Of a stretch of DNA of 15,695 nucleotides, positions 7,027 to 14,808 are shown in pieces. Source of the stretch: Burkholderiales bacterium. GTDB taxonomy: Bacteria > Pseudomonadota > Gammaproteobacteria > Burkholderiales > SG8-39. Position numbers and translations under genes: made by a program. How positions within the stretch are numbered: position 1 is the stretch's first letter; the number at the start of each line of letters is the position of its first letter. The stretch covers positions 1 through 15,695 of the forward strand of contig JADLDQ010000251.1 of assembly GCA_020846575.1 (NCBI GenBank). Direction: 5' to 3'. The notes under the pieces were generated by a model. That model was given only the letters and a program-made list of their open reading frames with translations. It had not been told where the DNA came from and searched no databases.

Positions 7027-9150
7027 TCACTCGCTCGTGGCCCGCGACACCCGGCACAGCAGACCGCGCAGCTGATACGTCCCCATCTGGGGATCGTAGG
7101 GCGGGCCGTTGTCGGTGAGCACGTTGGCGTTCGACTTCCAGAAGCCGTACTCGGGGCCGGGCTCGTCGGGAAACCACCAGGCGTGTTCGGCGTTGATCAC
7201 GCGCGGGTCGATGCCGTCGGTGATCCTCGCCCGCTGGCGGATGCGCCCGCGGCGCGTCTCGATCCACATCCAATCGCCCTTGGCGATGCCGTGGCGTGCG
7301 GCGGTTTCCGGGTGGATCTCGGCGCGCGGCTCGCGATACGCCCGCCGCAGGTTGGCGAGCTGGCGGTGCTCGGAATTGAAGAAGAACGGGATGCGCCCGC
7401 CTGTTGTGAGCACCAGCGGGTAGTCGCGGGCGACTTCGGGCGCCGAGAGCGGGCTCTCCGGCGGCTCCACGTGCGAGGGCAGCGGCGGGTAGCCCATCTG
7501 CTCCAGGCGCGTCGAGTACAGCTCGATCTTCTTCGTCGGCGTGCGGAATCCCGTTTCTTCGTAGCGGCGGAATCTCGCTGGCGCGACCGCGAAGCCGCGC
7601 CGGGCGAGCGCATCGAAATCGTATCCCAGGCCCCCGGCCTCGAGCTGCGCGTTCAGCACGTCCTTCACGTCCTGCGTGCACACCGGGAGTTTCATGCGCC
7701 GCGCGAGGGCCACGAAGATTTCCTCGTCGGACTTGCATTCGCCCACCTGCACCACCTTCTGCTGCGCGAGCACCACGTTGGCGGCGATGGTGGGCAGGCC
7801 GACGATCTCGTCCAGTTCGGGCCAGGCCGCCGCCGGCAGCAGGATGTCGGCAAGCTCCGCGGTCGGCGTCATGAACAGGTCCGCGCACACCATGTAGTCG
7901 AGCTTCGACAGCGACTCGTACACGAGCTTCGAATTGGCGTAGGTCACCAGGGTGTTGTTGCCGAACACGAGGAAGGCTTTCACCGGGTAGGGCTTGCCCT
8001 CGCGCATCGCCTGCAGCAGGGTCGGTATGTGCGCCGCCGGCAGATCGGCTCCTTCCCCGCCGAGCAGCTTGAAGCGATCGGCCCCCAGGCGCTTCGCGTT
8101 CGCCTCGGGTGTCAGGTTCTCGATCAGGCTGGGGAAGCGTCCGGCCGCGCGCGCCCCGAACACCCAGCCTCCGGGCACGTCCACGTTGCCGGTCAAGACC
8201 GGCAGCATGGACAGCGCGCGCACGGTCTGGATGCACTTGGGCGTGTGCTCGATGGCGCAGCCCCACTCCAGGATGCCGGGCCGCGTACGCGCGAACAGCC
8301 GTGCCGCCGCGCGGATCTTCGAGGCCGCAACCCAGGTGATCGGCTCGGCCCACTCCGGGGTCATGCCGGCCACGTGCGCGGCGAGCGCATCGAAGCCGTG
8401 GGTGTGGGCGCGCACGAAAGCCTCGTCGTACAGGCGCTCGCCGATGAGCACGTTGATCACGGCGAGCGCCAGCGCGTCGTCGGTTCCCGGGCGCAGCTGC
8501 AGCCAGATGTCCGCCTTCGCCGCCAGATCGGTGCGGCGCGGATCGACCACGATGACCTTCGGGTTGCAATCCAGCGCCTCGCGCACGTTGAAGCGGGTCT
8601 CGCCGTCCGGTCCGGAATTCACGGGGTTGTGGCCCCAGAACAGCAGGCAGGCAGGCGGCGTGCCGCTGGTGTAGTCGGACACCGGGAAGTCGCCGAACGT
8701 CAGCAGGCAGGTGTTGACCCGCGGGTGGAAGCACTGCGCGAAGCCGGGCTCGCACCAGTTGGGCGTACCCAGCGCGTGGCCGAAGCGCGACACCCAGCGG
8801 ATGTGGTGCCGGCCCGTTCCGGTGCCCAGCGCTATCGATTCCGGACCGAAGCGCGCGCGCTGCTCGAGCAGGCGCTCCGAGATCTCGTCGAGCGCCTCGT
8901 CCCAGGTGATGCGCTGCCACTGCCCGGAGCCGCGCGGACCGACACGGCGCTGCGGGTATTTCAGCCGCTTGGGATGGTTGACCAGATCCACCGTCACCGT
9001 GCCGATCGGGCACAGCCGGCCGTGGTTGAGCGGCGATTCGCGGTCGCCCTCCACCTTCACCAGCTTGCCGTCCTGGACGTGCAGCAGCGCGCCGCAGCCG
9101 CCGTGGCAGGAGCGGCACACGCTTTTCAGCACACGCACTTCGCTCGACAT
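7027..9150 (-). CDS. Molybdopterin-dependent oxidoreductase (DMSO reductase family) with [4Fe-4S] motif
   Basis: A 707-aa protein. The ATG at 9150 follows GGGAGGA by a few bases; the reading frame stays open further upstream, but this site and the Fe-S motif fix the start. Seen: Cys12-x2-Cys15-x3-Cys19-x27-Cys47 for a [4Fe-4S] cluster, RITWDEALDEI (80-90), and GTPNWCEPGFAQCFHPR (128-144), where Cys140 is a likely Mo or W ligand by position. Further on are WGHNPVNSGPDGETR, VIVVDPRRTDLAAKAD and LRPGTDDALALA, typical cofactor-binding segments. The C-terminal domain ends near MGTYQLRGLLCRVSR. There is no twin-arginine signal, so it is cytoplasmic. Length and layout resemble acetylene hydratase and thiosulfate/polysulfide reductase catalytic subunits, but no substrate-specific residues identify either. 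It starts 32 bp after the Fe-S subunit gene and may share that subunit or act separately. Confidence 0.92.
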   Translation of the reverse strand: MSSEVRVLKSVCRSCHGGCGALLHVQDGKLVKVEGDRESPLNHGRLCPIGTVTVDLVNHPKRLKYPQRRVGPRGSGQWQRITWDEALDEISERLLEQRARFGPESIALGTGTGRHHIRWVSRFGHALGTPNWCEPGFAQCFHPRVNTCLLTFGDFPVSDYTSGTPPACLLFWGHNPVNSGPDGETRFNVREALDCNPKVIVVDPRRTDLAAKADIWLQLRPGTDDALALAVINVLIGERLYDEAFVRAHTHGFDALAAHVAGMTPEWAEPITWVAASKIRAAARLFARTRPGILEWGCAIEHTPKCIQTVRALSMLPVLTGNVDVPGGWVFGARAAGRFPSLIENLTPEANAKRLGADRFKLLGGEGADLPAAHIPTLLQAMREGKPYPVKAFLVFGNNTLVTYANSKLVYESLSKLDYMVCADLFMTPTAELADILLPAAAWPELDEIVGLPTIAANVVLAQQKVVQVGECKSDEEIFVALARRMKLPVCTQDVKDVLNAQLEAGGLGYDFDALARRGFAVAPARFRRYEETGFRTPTKKIELYSTRLEQMGYPPLPSHVEPPESPLSAPEVARDYPLVLTTGGRIPFFFNSEHRQLANLRRAYREPRAEIHPETAARHGIAKGDWMWIETRRGRIRQRARITDGIDPRVINAEHAWWFPDEPGPEYGFWKSNANVLTDNGPPYDPQMGTYQLRGLLCRVSRATSE

Positions 9151-9182
9151 CTCGTTCCTCCCTGCGCCCCGGACCGACCCCA

Positions 9183-10031
9183 TCACGCCGGCTGGAGAGC
9201 GATCGCCCCCAGCACGGCGGTCGCGCCCAGCGTGACGTTCACCGCCTTGGATGCGAAGCGCGGCTCGGAGATGCGCAGCGTGTAGGCGCCGCTGCCCTGC
9301 TCCAGGCCGCCGAAGCGGAAGTCGCCATAGGGATCGCTCAGCGCCTCGGCGAGCGCCTTGCCGTCCTTCTCCAGCGTGATGCGCGCGCCCTCCACGCACT
9401 CGGTGACGCCGCCGATGGCAGCTTCCACGCTGCCCGCGATGAACTCCTTCGCCCAGCGGTCCATGTTCTTGTAGTAGACCCGCGGCCGGGTGCCGAGCTG
9501 AGGCGCGCGCACCTCGAGCTTGTCCTCGCGCGCGATGCGCTGCATCTCCTCGTCCTCGACATGCAGGGTGCGCCAGGCCCCGGTCGAGCACACCTGAGAG
9601 CCGCGCGTCTCGGTCCAGCCGGCATCCAGCAGGTGAGCGTCGAACGGCCAGGCCTGCGGGAGCTGCAGTTCCTCGTTCCACCAGATGGCGCCGTAGGGGC
9701 AGGCATCGACCAGCTGCTTCTGGCCTTTTGCCTTCTCCGGAACGATGATCACGATGCCGTCGGCGCGCTTCTGGATCGCGCCGTCGCGCGCCGCCTTCAT
9801 GCAGGGCGGGTCGTCGCAGTGGTTGCAGGTGACCGGCAGGTAGGCGACCTCCACCACCGGGCACACGCCGCGCTCGCGCTGGCGGATCTCGATCCAGCGG
9901 TGGCCGAGGTTCGGTTTCTCGGCGGCATAGCCGGGAAAACTGTTGCCGTTGTACTCGTCGTGGCACGCCATGGCGCAGGCGTTGCAGTTGAAACACTTCG
10001 CGACGTCGATTACGAGGTTCCACTTCTTCAT
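9183..10031 (-). CDS. Fe-S electron-transfer subunit with C-terminal carboxypeptidase-regulatory-like domain (transhydroxylase small subunit-like)
   Basis: A 282-aa protein with GGAG six bases before the ATG. The first ferredoxin motif is Cys13-x2-Cys16-x2-Cys19-x3-Cys23, the second Cys69-x2-Cys72-x4-Cys77, then single cysteines at 111 (DACPYGAI) and 148 (VCSTGAW). By the usual pairing of four-cluster subunits, Cys13/16/19/148 and Cys69/72/77/111 make two clusters; the positions for the other two clusters are mostly replaced. Residues about 208-282 (EGARITLEKDG, DPYGDFRFGGLEQG, AYTLRISEP) form a carboxypeptidase-regulatory or transthyretin-like beta-sandwich. An Fe-S subunit of this length with this tail matches the AthB subunit of pyrogallol-phloroglucinol transhydroxylase (about 274 aa), and the AthL-like gene is directly upstream. 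There is no signal peptide; it is cytoplasmic. Confidence 0.9.
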   Translation of the reverse strand: MKKWNLVIDVAKCFNCNACAMACHDEYNGNSFPGYAAEKPNLGHRWIEIRQRERGVCPVVEVAYLPVTCNHCDDPPCMKAARDGAIQKRADGIVIIVPEKAKGQKQLVDACPYGAIWWNEELQLPQAWPFDAHLLDAGWTETRGSQVCSTGAWRTLHVEDEEMQRIAREDKLEVRAPQLGTRPRVYYKNMDRWAKEFIAGSVEAAIGGVTECVEGARITLEKDGKALAEALSDPYGDFRFGGLEQGSGAYTLRISEPRFASKAVNVTLGATAVLGAIALQPA

Positions 10032-10121
10032 GGGTTGCTCCGGGTGTCCCGGTTCAAGAGGGCGTGCTTGTTCATGGGCGGTGCGGATATCTCGCCGCGG
10101 CGCCGGGGTGCGCGCGACGCC

Positions 10122-13121
10122 TCAGACTGCGGCGGTCTCGCGCGCTGCAACGGCGGCCGCCTTCGTGGACGGCTTCCAGGGCTCCACTTGCACCAGGCAG
10201 GAATTCGCGGCGGTGGCGCTCACCTTGGCGGCGATGCTGCGCTTGGGCGTGAGCTGGTTGATGCAGCCGCCGCGGTCGGGCGACTCGCCCGGTTCCCCCA
10301 GCGGGTCGTAGCAGGCCGAGGACTCGTAGGCGTGCACCGCCCCGCGCGGCAGGCGTTGCGTGAGATGCGCCGCGCAGATCACGGCCCCGCGCTCGTTGAA
10401 CACCTTCACCAGCTCGTGCTGGCGGATGCCGCGTGCGGCGGCATCCTCCGCGTTGATGCGCAGCACCCAGTAGTAGTAGCCGTCCACCAGCACGCGGTGC
10501 TCCTCGATGTCGTTCACCGGGCTTTGCTTGCCGTCGGACAGCGTGTGGTAGGAGAAACGCGAGTGCGGCGAGATGAGCTGCAGCGGAAAACGCTCGGCGA
10601 GATCCGTGCCGGGACCTTCCCACGAACGCAGGTACTTGACGATCGGCGGACGCTCCGGGTCGTCGGGGTCGAAGCGTTTCAGGCTCTGGCACTCGAACTC
10701 GAACTTCCCCGACTGGGTCTGCAGCCCGTGCCCGTACTCCTCGCCATAGTCGCCCGGCAGCGGATGGGGTTCGGGCACGTCCTTGTTCCTTCCCTCGTAG
10801 AACCAGCGCAGCGAGGGCGGGTCGCGGCGGTCCTCGGCGAGCGGCGGCACCACGTAGTAGCCCTTCTTCAGGAAATCCTTCCAGGAAATGCGCTTGGAGA
10901 CGTCCGAGGAATCGAACATGCGCTTCACCCAGTCGAGCTCGGTCTGGCCTTCGCTGAAGTAGGCGCCCAGCCCCAGGCGCGAGGCGAGCTCCACGAAAAT
11001 CTGGAAGTCGGACTTCGACTCGCCCAGCGGCTCGATGCACTTGTGCTGCAGCACGATCACCCGGTTGTTCATCTGCGTCTGGGCGTGCAGCGCGTAGCCC
11101 CCGGTGCCGCCGAACTCGCTGATGTCCCAGCGCTCGAACTGGGTGCAGGCCGGCAGAATGATGTCGGCGAACTTCGCCTCTCCTTCGAACCAGATCGACT
11201 GGTTGACCACGAACTCCAGGTTCTCGCTGCGGTAGGCCCGCACGTAGCGGTTGCTGTCGTTCATGGTGCCGATCGAGGCCCCGCCGTACTTGTAGTACAT
11301 GTGCACGGGCGAGTGCCCCGGCGAGGGGTAGGTGAACTTCTGGAACTGGCCCTCGATGGTCTTGCCGTCCCAGGGGTAGCCCTCGGTCCTGCCCTCCAGG
11401 ATCGCCTCCGGGATGCGCAGCCGCGGCACCTTCTGGCGCGAGGGATTGAAGCTCGGCAGCTGGGGCATGCGCTGGTACAGACCGAGCGCCAGCGCGGTGT
11501 TCTCCACGTCTCCGGAGAGCCCACCGTCGGAATAGCCGGGGAAGTAGAAGCGCACGTCGATGGGCGTGCCCCACTGGAGGTGGCCGAAGTTGACGCCCGC
11601 CTTGCCGATACCCTGCATGGCGATCAGGCACGACAGCGTCCTCGCCCACTGGATACCGGTGGCCGAGCGGCAGGCGCCGCCGTGGCCGTTGCCCCAGCCG
11701 CCCGCGCCGAGGTAGGTCTTGCGGCTCGCCCAACGGCGCGCCAGCGCCCGCACGTCCTTCGCCGGCACCCCGGTCTCGGCCTCCTGCCACTCCGGCGTCT
11801 TGGGCACGCCGTCCTCCTTGCCGAGCAGATAGTCGCGCCACAGGTCGAACCCCAGCGTGCGCTCAGCGACGAACTTCCTGTCGTAGGTGCCTTCGGTGAT
11901 CCACACCCAGGCGATCGCCATGGCCATGGCGGTGTCGCTGCCGGGTCGCGGGGCGAACCACTTGCCGCCCAGGAGCGCCGCGGTGTGATTGAGATACGGG
12001 TCGATGTGCACCATCTCGATGCCCAGCTCGGCCAGCCACTGCCGCCGCGGCGTGCCCTCTTGCGCGCTGTAGGAGCCGCTGGTGGTTTCCGGGTCGGCCG
12101 ACCAGAACACCACCATTTCGGCCTCCTTCATCAGGTCCTCGACCAGGCTGTAGGTCTCGGTCTGCCCCAGGCGCATGCGGTAGCCGTAGTGATGCATCGC
12201 ACCCCAGTACCAGCCCTCCCAGCTGTCCGGGTTGTGGACCACGCGCGTGTAGCCGATGGTGTTGAAGAACCGGAAGGCGCCGCTCAGGTAGTAGCCGAGG
12301 TTGCCCCACATGTGATGCGAACCGTGGCTGGCGAGGATCGCCCCCTGGCCATGGCGGGTCTTCATGCGCTTGATCTCCGCGGCCACGGTATCGAGGGCCT
12401 CGTCCCAGCTGAGTCGCACGTAGCCGGAGATGCCGCGGTTCCTGACGTTGCGATCGCCTTTCACGTCGAAGTCCACGCGCCGCATCGGGTACAGCAGCCG
12501 GTCCTTGGAGTACAGGGTCGCCTTGGTGCACAGCGTGTGCACGGCCGCGCTGGTGCGGTGCGGCGGCGTGAAGCTCTTGCCGCGCGCGCGGATGGTCCAG
12601 GGCTTGGCGTCGCCCTCGCCGAACACCAGCGGCGTGATGCGCACCACCTTGCCGTCCTTGACGTAGGTGAACAGCGGCCCGCCGTTGGTGTTGGTGACGT
12701 AGCGCCGGGTGCCGTCGGGCATGTCGATACCGTAATCCCAGCTCGCGGTCTGCATCATCGCCATGGTCTGGGTGAACCACACCACCAGCTCGTCGGAACC
12801 GCTGGCGGTGAACTGGAAGTTCTTCATCGCCTCGATGCGATCGAGCTGATTGGTCCAGGGCGTGAACAGCTCCGAACCCAGCTCGGCCGTGGCGACGGAC
12901 ACCGTGATGTCGGGATTCGGGTGCAGTCCCCCCGCGGATTCGACCGCGCCGTCCCGGAAGCGGAACCAGCGCCCGACCCCGCCGTCGAAGGTGCGTATCT
13001 GCGCGCTCAGGTTGCGTTCGGCCAGCCGCTTCGCGAACGCGGGGTACTTGCGCGCCTGGCGGCGCAGCATCCGGTACATGCCGTACAGCAGCATCGGGAA
13101 GGGAATCTTGACGAGGCTCAT
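10122..13121 (-). CDS. Transhydroxylase-like molybdopterin catalytic subunit fused to an N-terminal SCP2-like domain
   Basis: A 999-aa protein; the ATG at 13121 follows GAGGAG by about seven bases. Residues about 25-122, including RWFRFRDGAVESAGG, PDITVSV and FTASGSDELVVWF, resemble an SCP2 sterol-transfer domain. From about 125 on it follows the molybdopterin fold without an N-terminal Fe-S cysteine motif. VVHNPDSWEGWYWGA holds Asp299-Ser300, and His269 (SHHMWGN) lies exactly 31 residues before the Ser. In Pelobacter acidigallici AthL, from memory, Ser175 binds Mo and His144 and Asp174 are catalytic, which gives the same spacing; Tyr530 is near the place expected for Tyr404. Without the extension the length is about 874, against 875 for AthL. 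This suggests hydroxyl transfer or related non-classical redox chemistry. The substrate is unknown; there is no Tat signal. Confidence 0.88.
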   Translation of the reverse strand: MSLVKIPFPMLLYGMYRMLRRQARKYPAFAKRLAERNLSAQIRTFDGGVGRWFRFRDGAVESAGGLHPNPDITVSVATAELGSELFTPWTNQLDRIEAMKNFQFTASGSDELVVWFTQTMAMMQTASWDYGIDMPDGTRRYVTNTNGGPLFTYVKDGKVVRITPLVFGEGDAKPWTIRARGKSFTPPHRTSAAVHTLCTKATLYSKDRLLYPMRRVDFDVKGDRNVRNRGISGYVRLSWDEALDTVAAEIKRMKTRHGQGAILASHGSHHMWGNLGYYLSGAFRFFNTIGYTRVVHNPDSWEGWYWGAMHHYGYRMRLGQTETYSLVEDLMKEAEMVVFWSADPETTSGSYSAQEGTPRRQWLAELGIEMVHIDPYLNHTAALLGGKWFAPRPGSDTAMAMAIAWVWITEGTYDRKFVAERTLGFDLWRDYLLGKEDGVPKTPEWQEAETGVPAKDVRALARRWASRKTYLGAGGWGNGHGGACRSATGIQWARTLSCLIAMQGIGKAGVNFGHLQWGTPIDVRFYFPGYSDGGLSGDVENTALALGLYQRMPQLPSFNPSRQKVPRLRIPEAILEGRTEGYPWDGKTIEGQFQKFTYPSPGHSPVHMYYKYGGASIGTMNDSNRYVRAYRSENLEFVVNQSIWFEGEAKFADIILPACTQFERWDISEFGGTGGYALHAQTQMNNRVIVLQHKCIEPLGESKSDFQIFVELASRLGLGAYFSEGQTELDWVKRMFDSSDVSKRISWKDFLKKGYYVVPPLAEDRRDPPSLRWFYEGRNKDVPEPHPLPGDYGEEYGHGLQTQSGKFEFECQSLKRFDPDDPERPPIVKYLRSWEGPGTDLAERFPLQLISPHSRFSYHTLSDGKQSPVNDIEEHRVLVDGYYYWVLRINAEDAAARGIRQHELVKVFNERGAVICAAHLTQRLPRGAVHAYESSACYDPLGEPGESPDRGGCINQLTPKRSIAAKVSATAANSCLVQVEPWKPSTKAAAVAARETAAV

Positions 13122-13228
13122 GCGCCGCTCCTCGAAACGGAAGGGTGAGGCGCCGCGTTCAGGGCGCCGGGGAGTCGCCCAAGACTAGCATCGATCCCCG
13201 GCGCAGGCTGATGCCGAATGCGCCCCGC

Positions 13229-13249
13229 GCGATCGCTTTTCTTGATCGC
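13229..13249. promoter_or_regulatory. LysR-type box (ATC-N9-GAT) upstream of the Mo operon
   Basis: GCGATC (13229-13234) and GATCGC (13244-13249) form a perfect 6-bp inverted repeat around nine bases that include TTTT. The core is ATC-N9-GAT, equal to the T-N11-A LysR-family consensus. It lies 108 bp upstream of the AthL-like start codon, in the 147-bp gap just after the LysR gene, which places it well for activation of the Mo genes by that regulator. The short T-run also permits a weak terminator reading. Confidence 0.45.
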
Positions 13250-13268
13250 ACCGGGTGCGCCGCCCGCT

Positions 13269-14201
13269 TCAGCCGCCGCGGCCGGCGGGCGCCGGCCGGG
13301 AGCGCAACGCGCTCTGGTGCAGCTGCCTGAGAAAGGCAAGGCCGAGCGGGGATAGCCTGCGCCTGGGCCGCGAGATCACCGCCACGTTCCAGGGCGGCAG
13401 CGGCGCATCGGTCGGCAGCGGTGCAAGGGGGATGCGCCGGCCCCGGTCGGCGAGGAGCTGCGAGGGCACCAGCGTCGCGTAGTCGCCCTTCTCCACCAGC
13501 GCCAGCACGCAGGCGAAGGAGGTGCACTCGATGGTGCTCCTCGGCGGCCTGTGCCCGGCGGCGAGGAAGGTGCGCTCGAACACGTCCCGGCCGCCGTGGC
13601 CGCGGCGGTAGATCACCCATTCCAGGTCCAGCCGCGCGAGTTCCGCGAGCGTGAGCCGCCCGCGCTGGGCGAGCGGGTGGCTGGCGCGCACCGCGGGCAC
13701 CACGCGGTCGCGCAGCAGCGACTCCACGTTCAAGTCCTCCTCGCGCGGCCGCTCGGTCACCAGGCAGATGGCGAAATCGATCTGCCCGGTGCGCACCGGC
13801 CCGAGCACGTCGGGATACACGCCCTCGGCGATCTGGAACGAAGTCTTCGGCCGCGAGCGCTTGAAATCGAGCACCGCCTGCGGCAGCAGCGAGGTCGCCA
13901 CCGTCGGCGAGGCGCTCACTCGGATCTCGCCGCTGCCCGCGCCGCGGATCGCGTCCACGTCGTTGCGCGCCTCGCGCAACTCGCCCTCGATCGCCCGGGC
14001 GCGCGCGGCGAGCGCCTGCCCGGCCGCGGTGGGCGTGACGCCGCCCGGCCCGCGGTGAAGCAGCGGCGTGCCCAGCTCTTCCTCGAGCTGGTGGATGCTC
14101 TTGGTGAGCGAGGACTGTGAAAGGAACATCTGGCGCGCCGCCTGGCGGATGGTGCCCGCTTCCAGCGCGGCGAGGAATTGGCGCAGTTGGCTGAGTTTCA
14201 A
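13269..14201 (-). CDS. LysR family transcriptional regulator
   Basis: A 310-aa protein, the normal LysR length. The start is a TTG at 14201, giving MKLSQLRQFLAALEAGTIRQ; there is no in-frame ATG or GTG in a suitable place, and GGGGAAG lies about ten bases upstream. The winged helix-turn-helix occupies residues 1-60 with AARQMFLSQSSLTKSIHQLE as the recognition region and LGTPLLHRGPGGVTPTAAG as the wing and linker. The rest is a substrate-binding periplasmic-type effector domain (about 90-295: GEIRVSASPTVATSLLPQAV, GQIDFAICLV, ECTSFACVLALVEKGDYATLVP). It sits between the DoxX-like gene (20 bp upstream) and the Mo genes (147 bp downstream), all on one strand, and probably senses a substrate or intermediate of that pathway (inference). 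Confidence 0.93.
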   Translation of the reverse strand: MKLSQLRQFLAALEAGTIRQAARQMFLSQSSLTKSIHQLEEELGTPLLHRGPGGVTPTAAGQALAARARAIEGELREARNDVDAIRGAGSGEIRVSASPTVATSLLPQAVLDFKRSRPKTSFQIAEGVYPDVLGPVRTGQIDFAICLVTERPREEDLNVESLLRDRVVPAVRASHPLAQRGRLTLAELARLDLEWVIYRRGHGGRDVFERTFLAAGHRPPRSTIECTSFACVLALVEKGDYATLVPSQLLADRGRRIPLAPLPTDAPLPPWNVAVISRPRRRLSPLGLAFLRQLHQSALRSRPAPAGRGG

Positions 14202-14221
14202 GCGAGAGGCTTCCCCGCGGC

Positions 14222-14593
14222 CTACATCAGCAGCAGCAGGCCGCCGATGGTGCCGCAGCAGTTGGACCAGATGAATGACACGTGCAGGTGCCGGCGCAGC
14301 GGGTCCTCGACGCGCCAGTACTGGTGGAAGATCGCCGTGGCCGCCGCGGTGAAGGCGATCAGGATGGCCGCGCCCATGGCGCGGTGCCAATCGAGCGCCA
14401 GCATCAACCCGCCCGCGAACTGCAGGACGAACCCCGCGACCAGCGCCGCGTTCGCGAACGGTATGCCCGCCGCCACCATGCGCTCCAGGTGCTGCCGGTA
14501 TTTCCAGACGAGGTTGACCGCGCCGGTGCCCAGAAACAGGAGCGCGATCAGGAGCTGCCCGGCGACCTGCAGCGGCGTGTGGTCCTGGTACAT
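14222..14593 (-). CDS. DoxX-like small integral membrane protein
   Basis: A 123-aa protein; AAGGAA lies four bases before the ATG at 14593. Four hydrophobic segments are visible (about 8-28, 46-68, 71-90 and 104-123), with the family-like first helix LLIALLFLGTGAVNLVWK, then HLERMVAAGIPFANAALVAG and the acidic-aromatic loop QYWRVEDPLRRHLHVSFIWSN before the last helix. DoxX-type proteins are membrane subunits or accessory factors of oxidoreductases or of unknown function, so the exact role is open. It ends 20 bp before the LysR start codon, which suggests co-transcription. Confidence 0.82.
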   Translation of the reverse strand: MYQDHTPLQVAGQLLIALLFLGTGAVNLVWKYRQHLERMVAAGIPFANAALVAGFVLQFAGGLMLALDWHRAMGAAILIAFTAAATAIFHQYWRVEDPLRRHLHVSFIWSNCCGTIGGLLLLM

Positions 14594-14716
14594 CGATTCC
14601 TTCCGCTCCGAAGACTGATTCCGGCGCCGAACCGAGCGCGGGCGGCCGGCAGCGCGCCCCCCCGGCGAGCGGCACTACTTGGATGATCGAGAGGGTGCAG
14701 GTGCGTCCGGCGATGG

Positions 14717-14732
14717 TCGCGCGAACGCGCGA
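14717..14732. other. Hairpin in the BKACE-DoxX intergenic region
   Basis: TCGCGCG (14717-14723) and CGCGCGA (14726-14732) are perfect complements with only AA between, forming a short GC stem (realistically six pairs and a GAAC loop). It is about 77 bp past the BKACE stop on the minus strand. No U-run follows. It is a possible mRNA 3' structure; the rest of the 215-bp gap shows nothing clear. Confidence 0.25.
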
Positions 14733-14793
14733 GGGCCCGGGAATCGGCGCCTCGCCGCAAGTCCCGCGCAAGCCCTGGAGCCGCAGTTCCCGC

Positions 14794-14808
14794 GGCCGCT
14801 CCGCGGCC
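14794..14808 (-). terminator. Stem-loop directly after the BKACE stop codon (no U-run)
   Basis: GGCCGC (14794-14799) and GCGGCC (14803-14808) pair around a three-base loop immediately 3' of the TGA at 14811-14809 on the minus strand. All six pairs are G-C. The missing U-run argues against efficient intrinsic termination; it may protect the mRNA 3' end or slow polymerase for Rho. Confidence 0.3.

Noticed and set aside
6679..9285. A plus-strand open frame of 868 codons opposite the second Mo gene
   Set aside because: Shadow of the minus-strand oxidoreductase and methyltransferase; no recognisable motif and no ribosome binding site.
9151..10023. Treating the second Mo gene as one 998-codon protein reaching to 10023
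   Set aside because: The upstream part is the shifted frame of the Fe-S subunit; a strong ribosome binding site and the Cys motif fix the start at 9150.
9561..13148. A plus-strand open frame of 1195 codons opposite the Mo genes
   Set aside because: It is antisense to two genes with clear motifs; its composition (Arg, His, Ala, Gly, Val rich, no domain) is typical of the antisense frame of GC-rich coding DNA.
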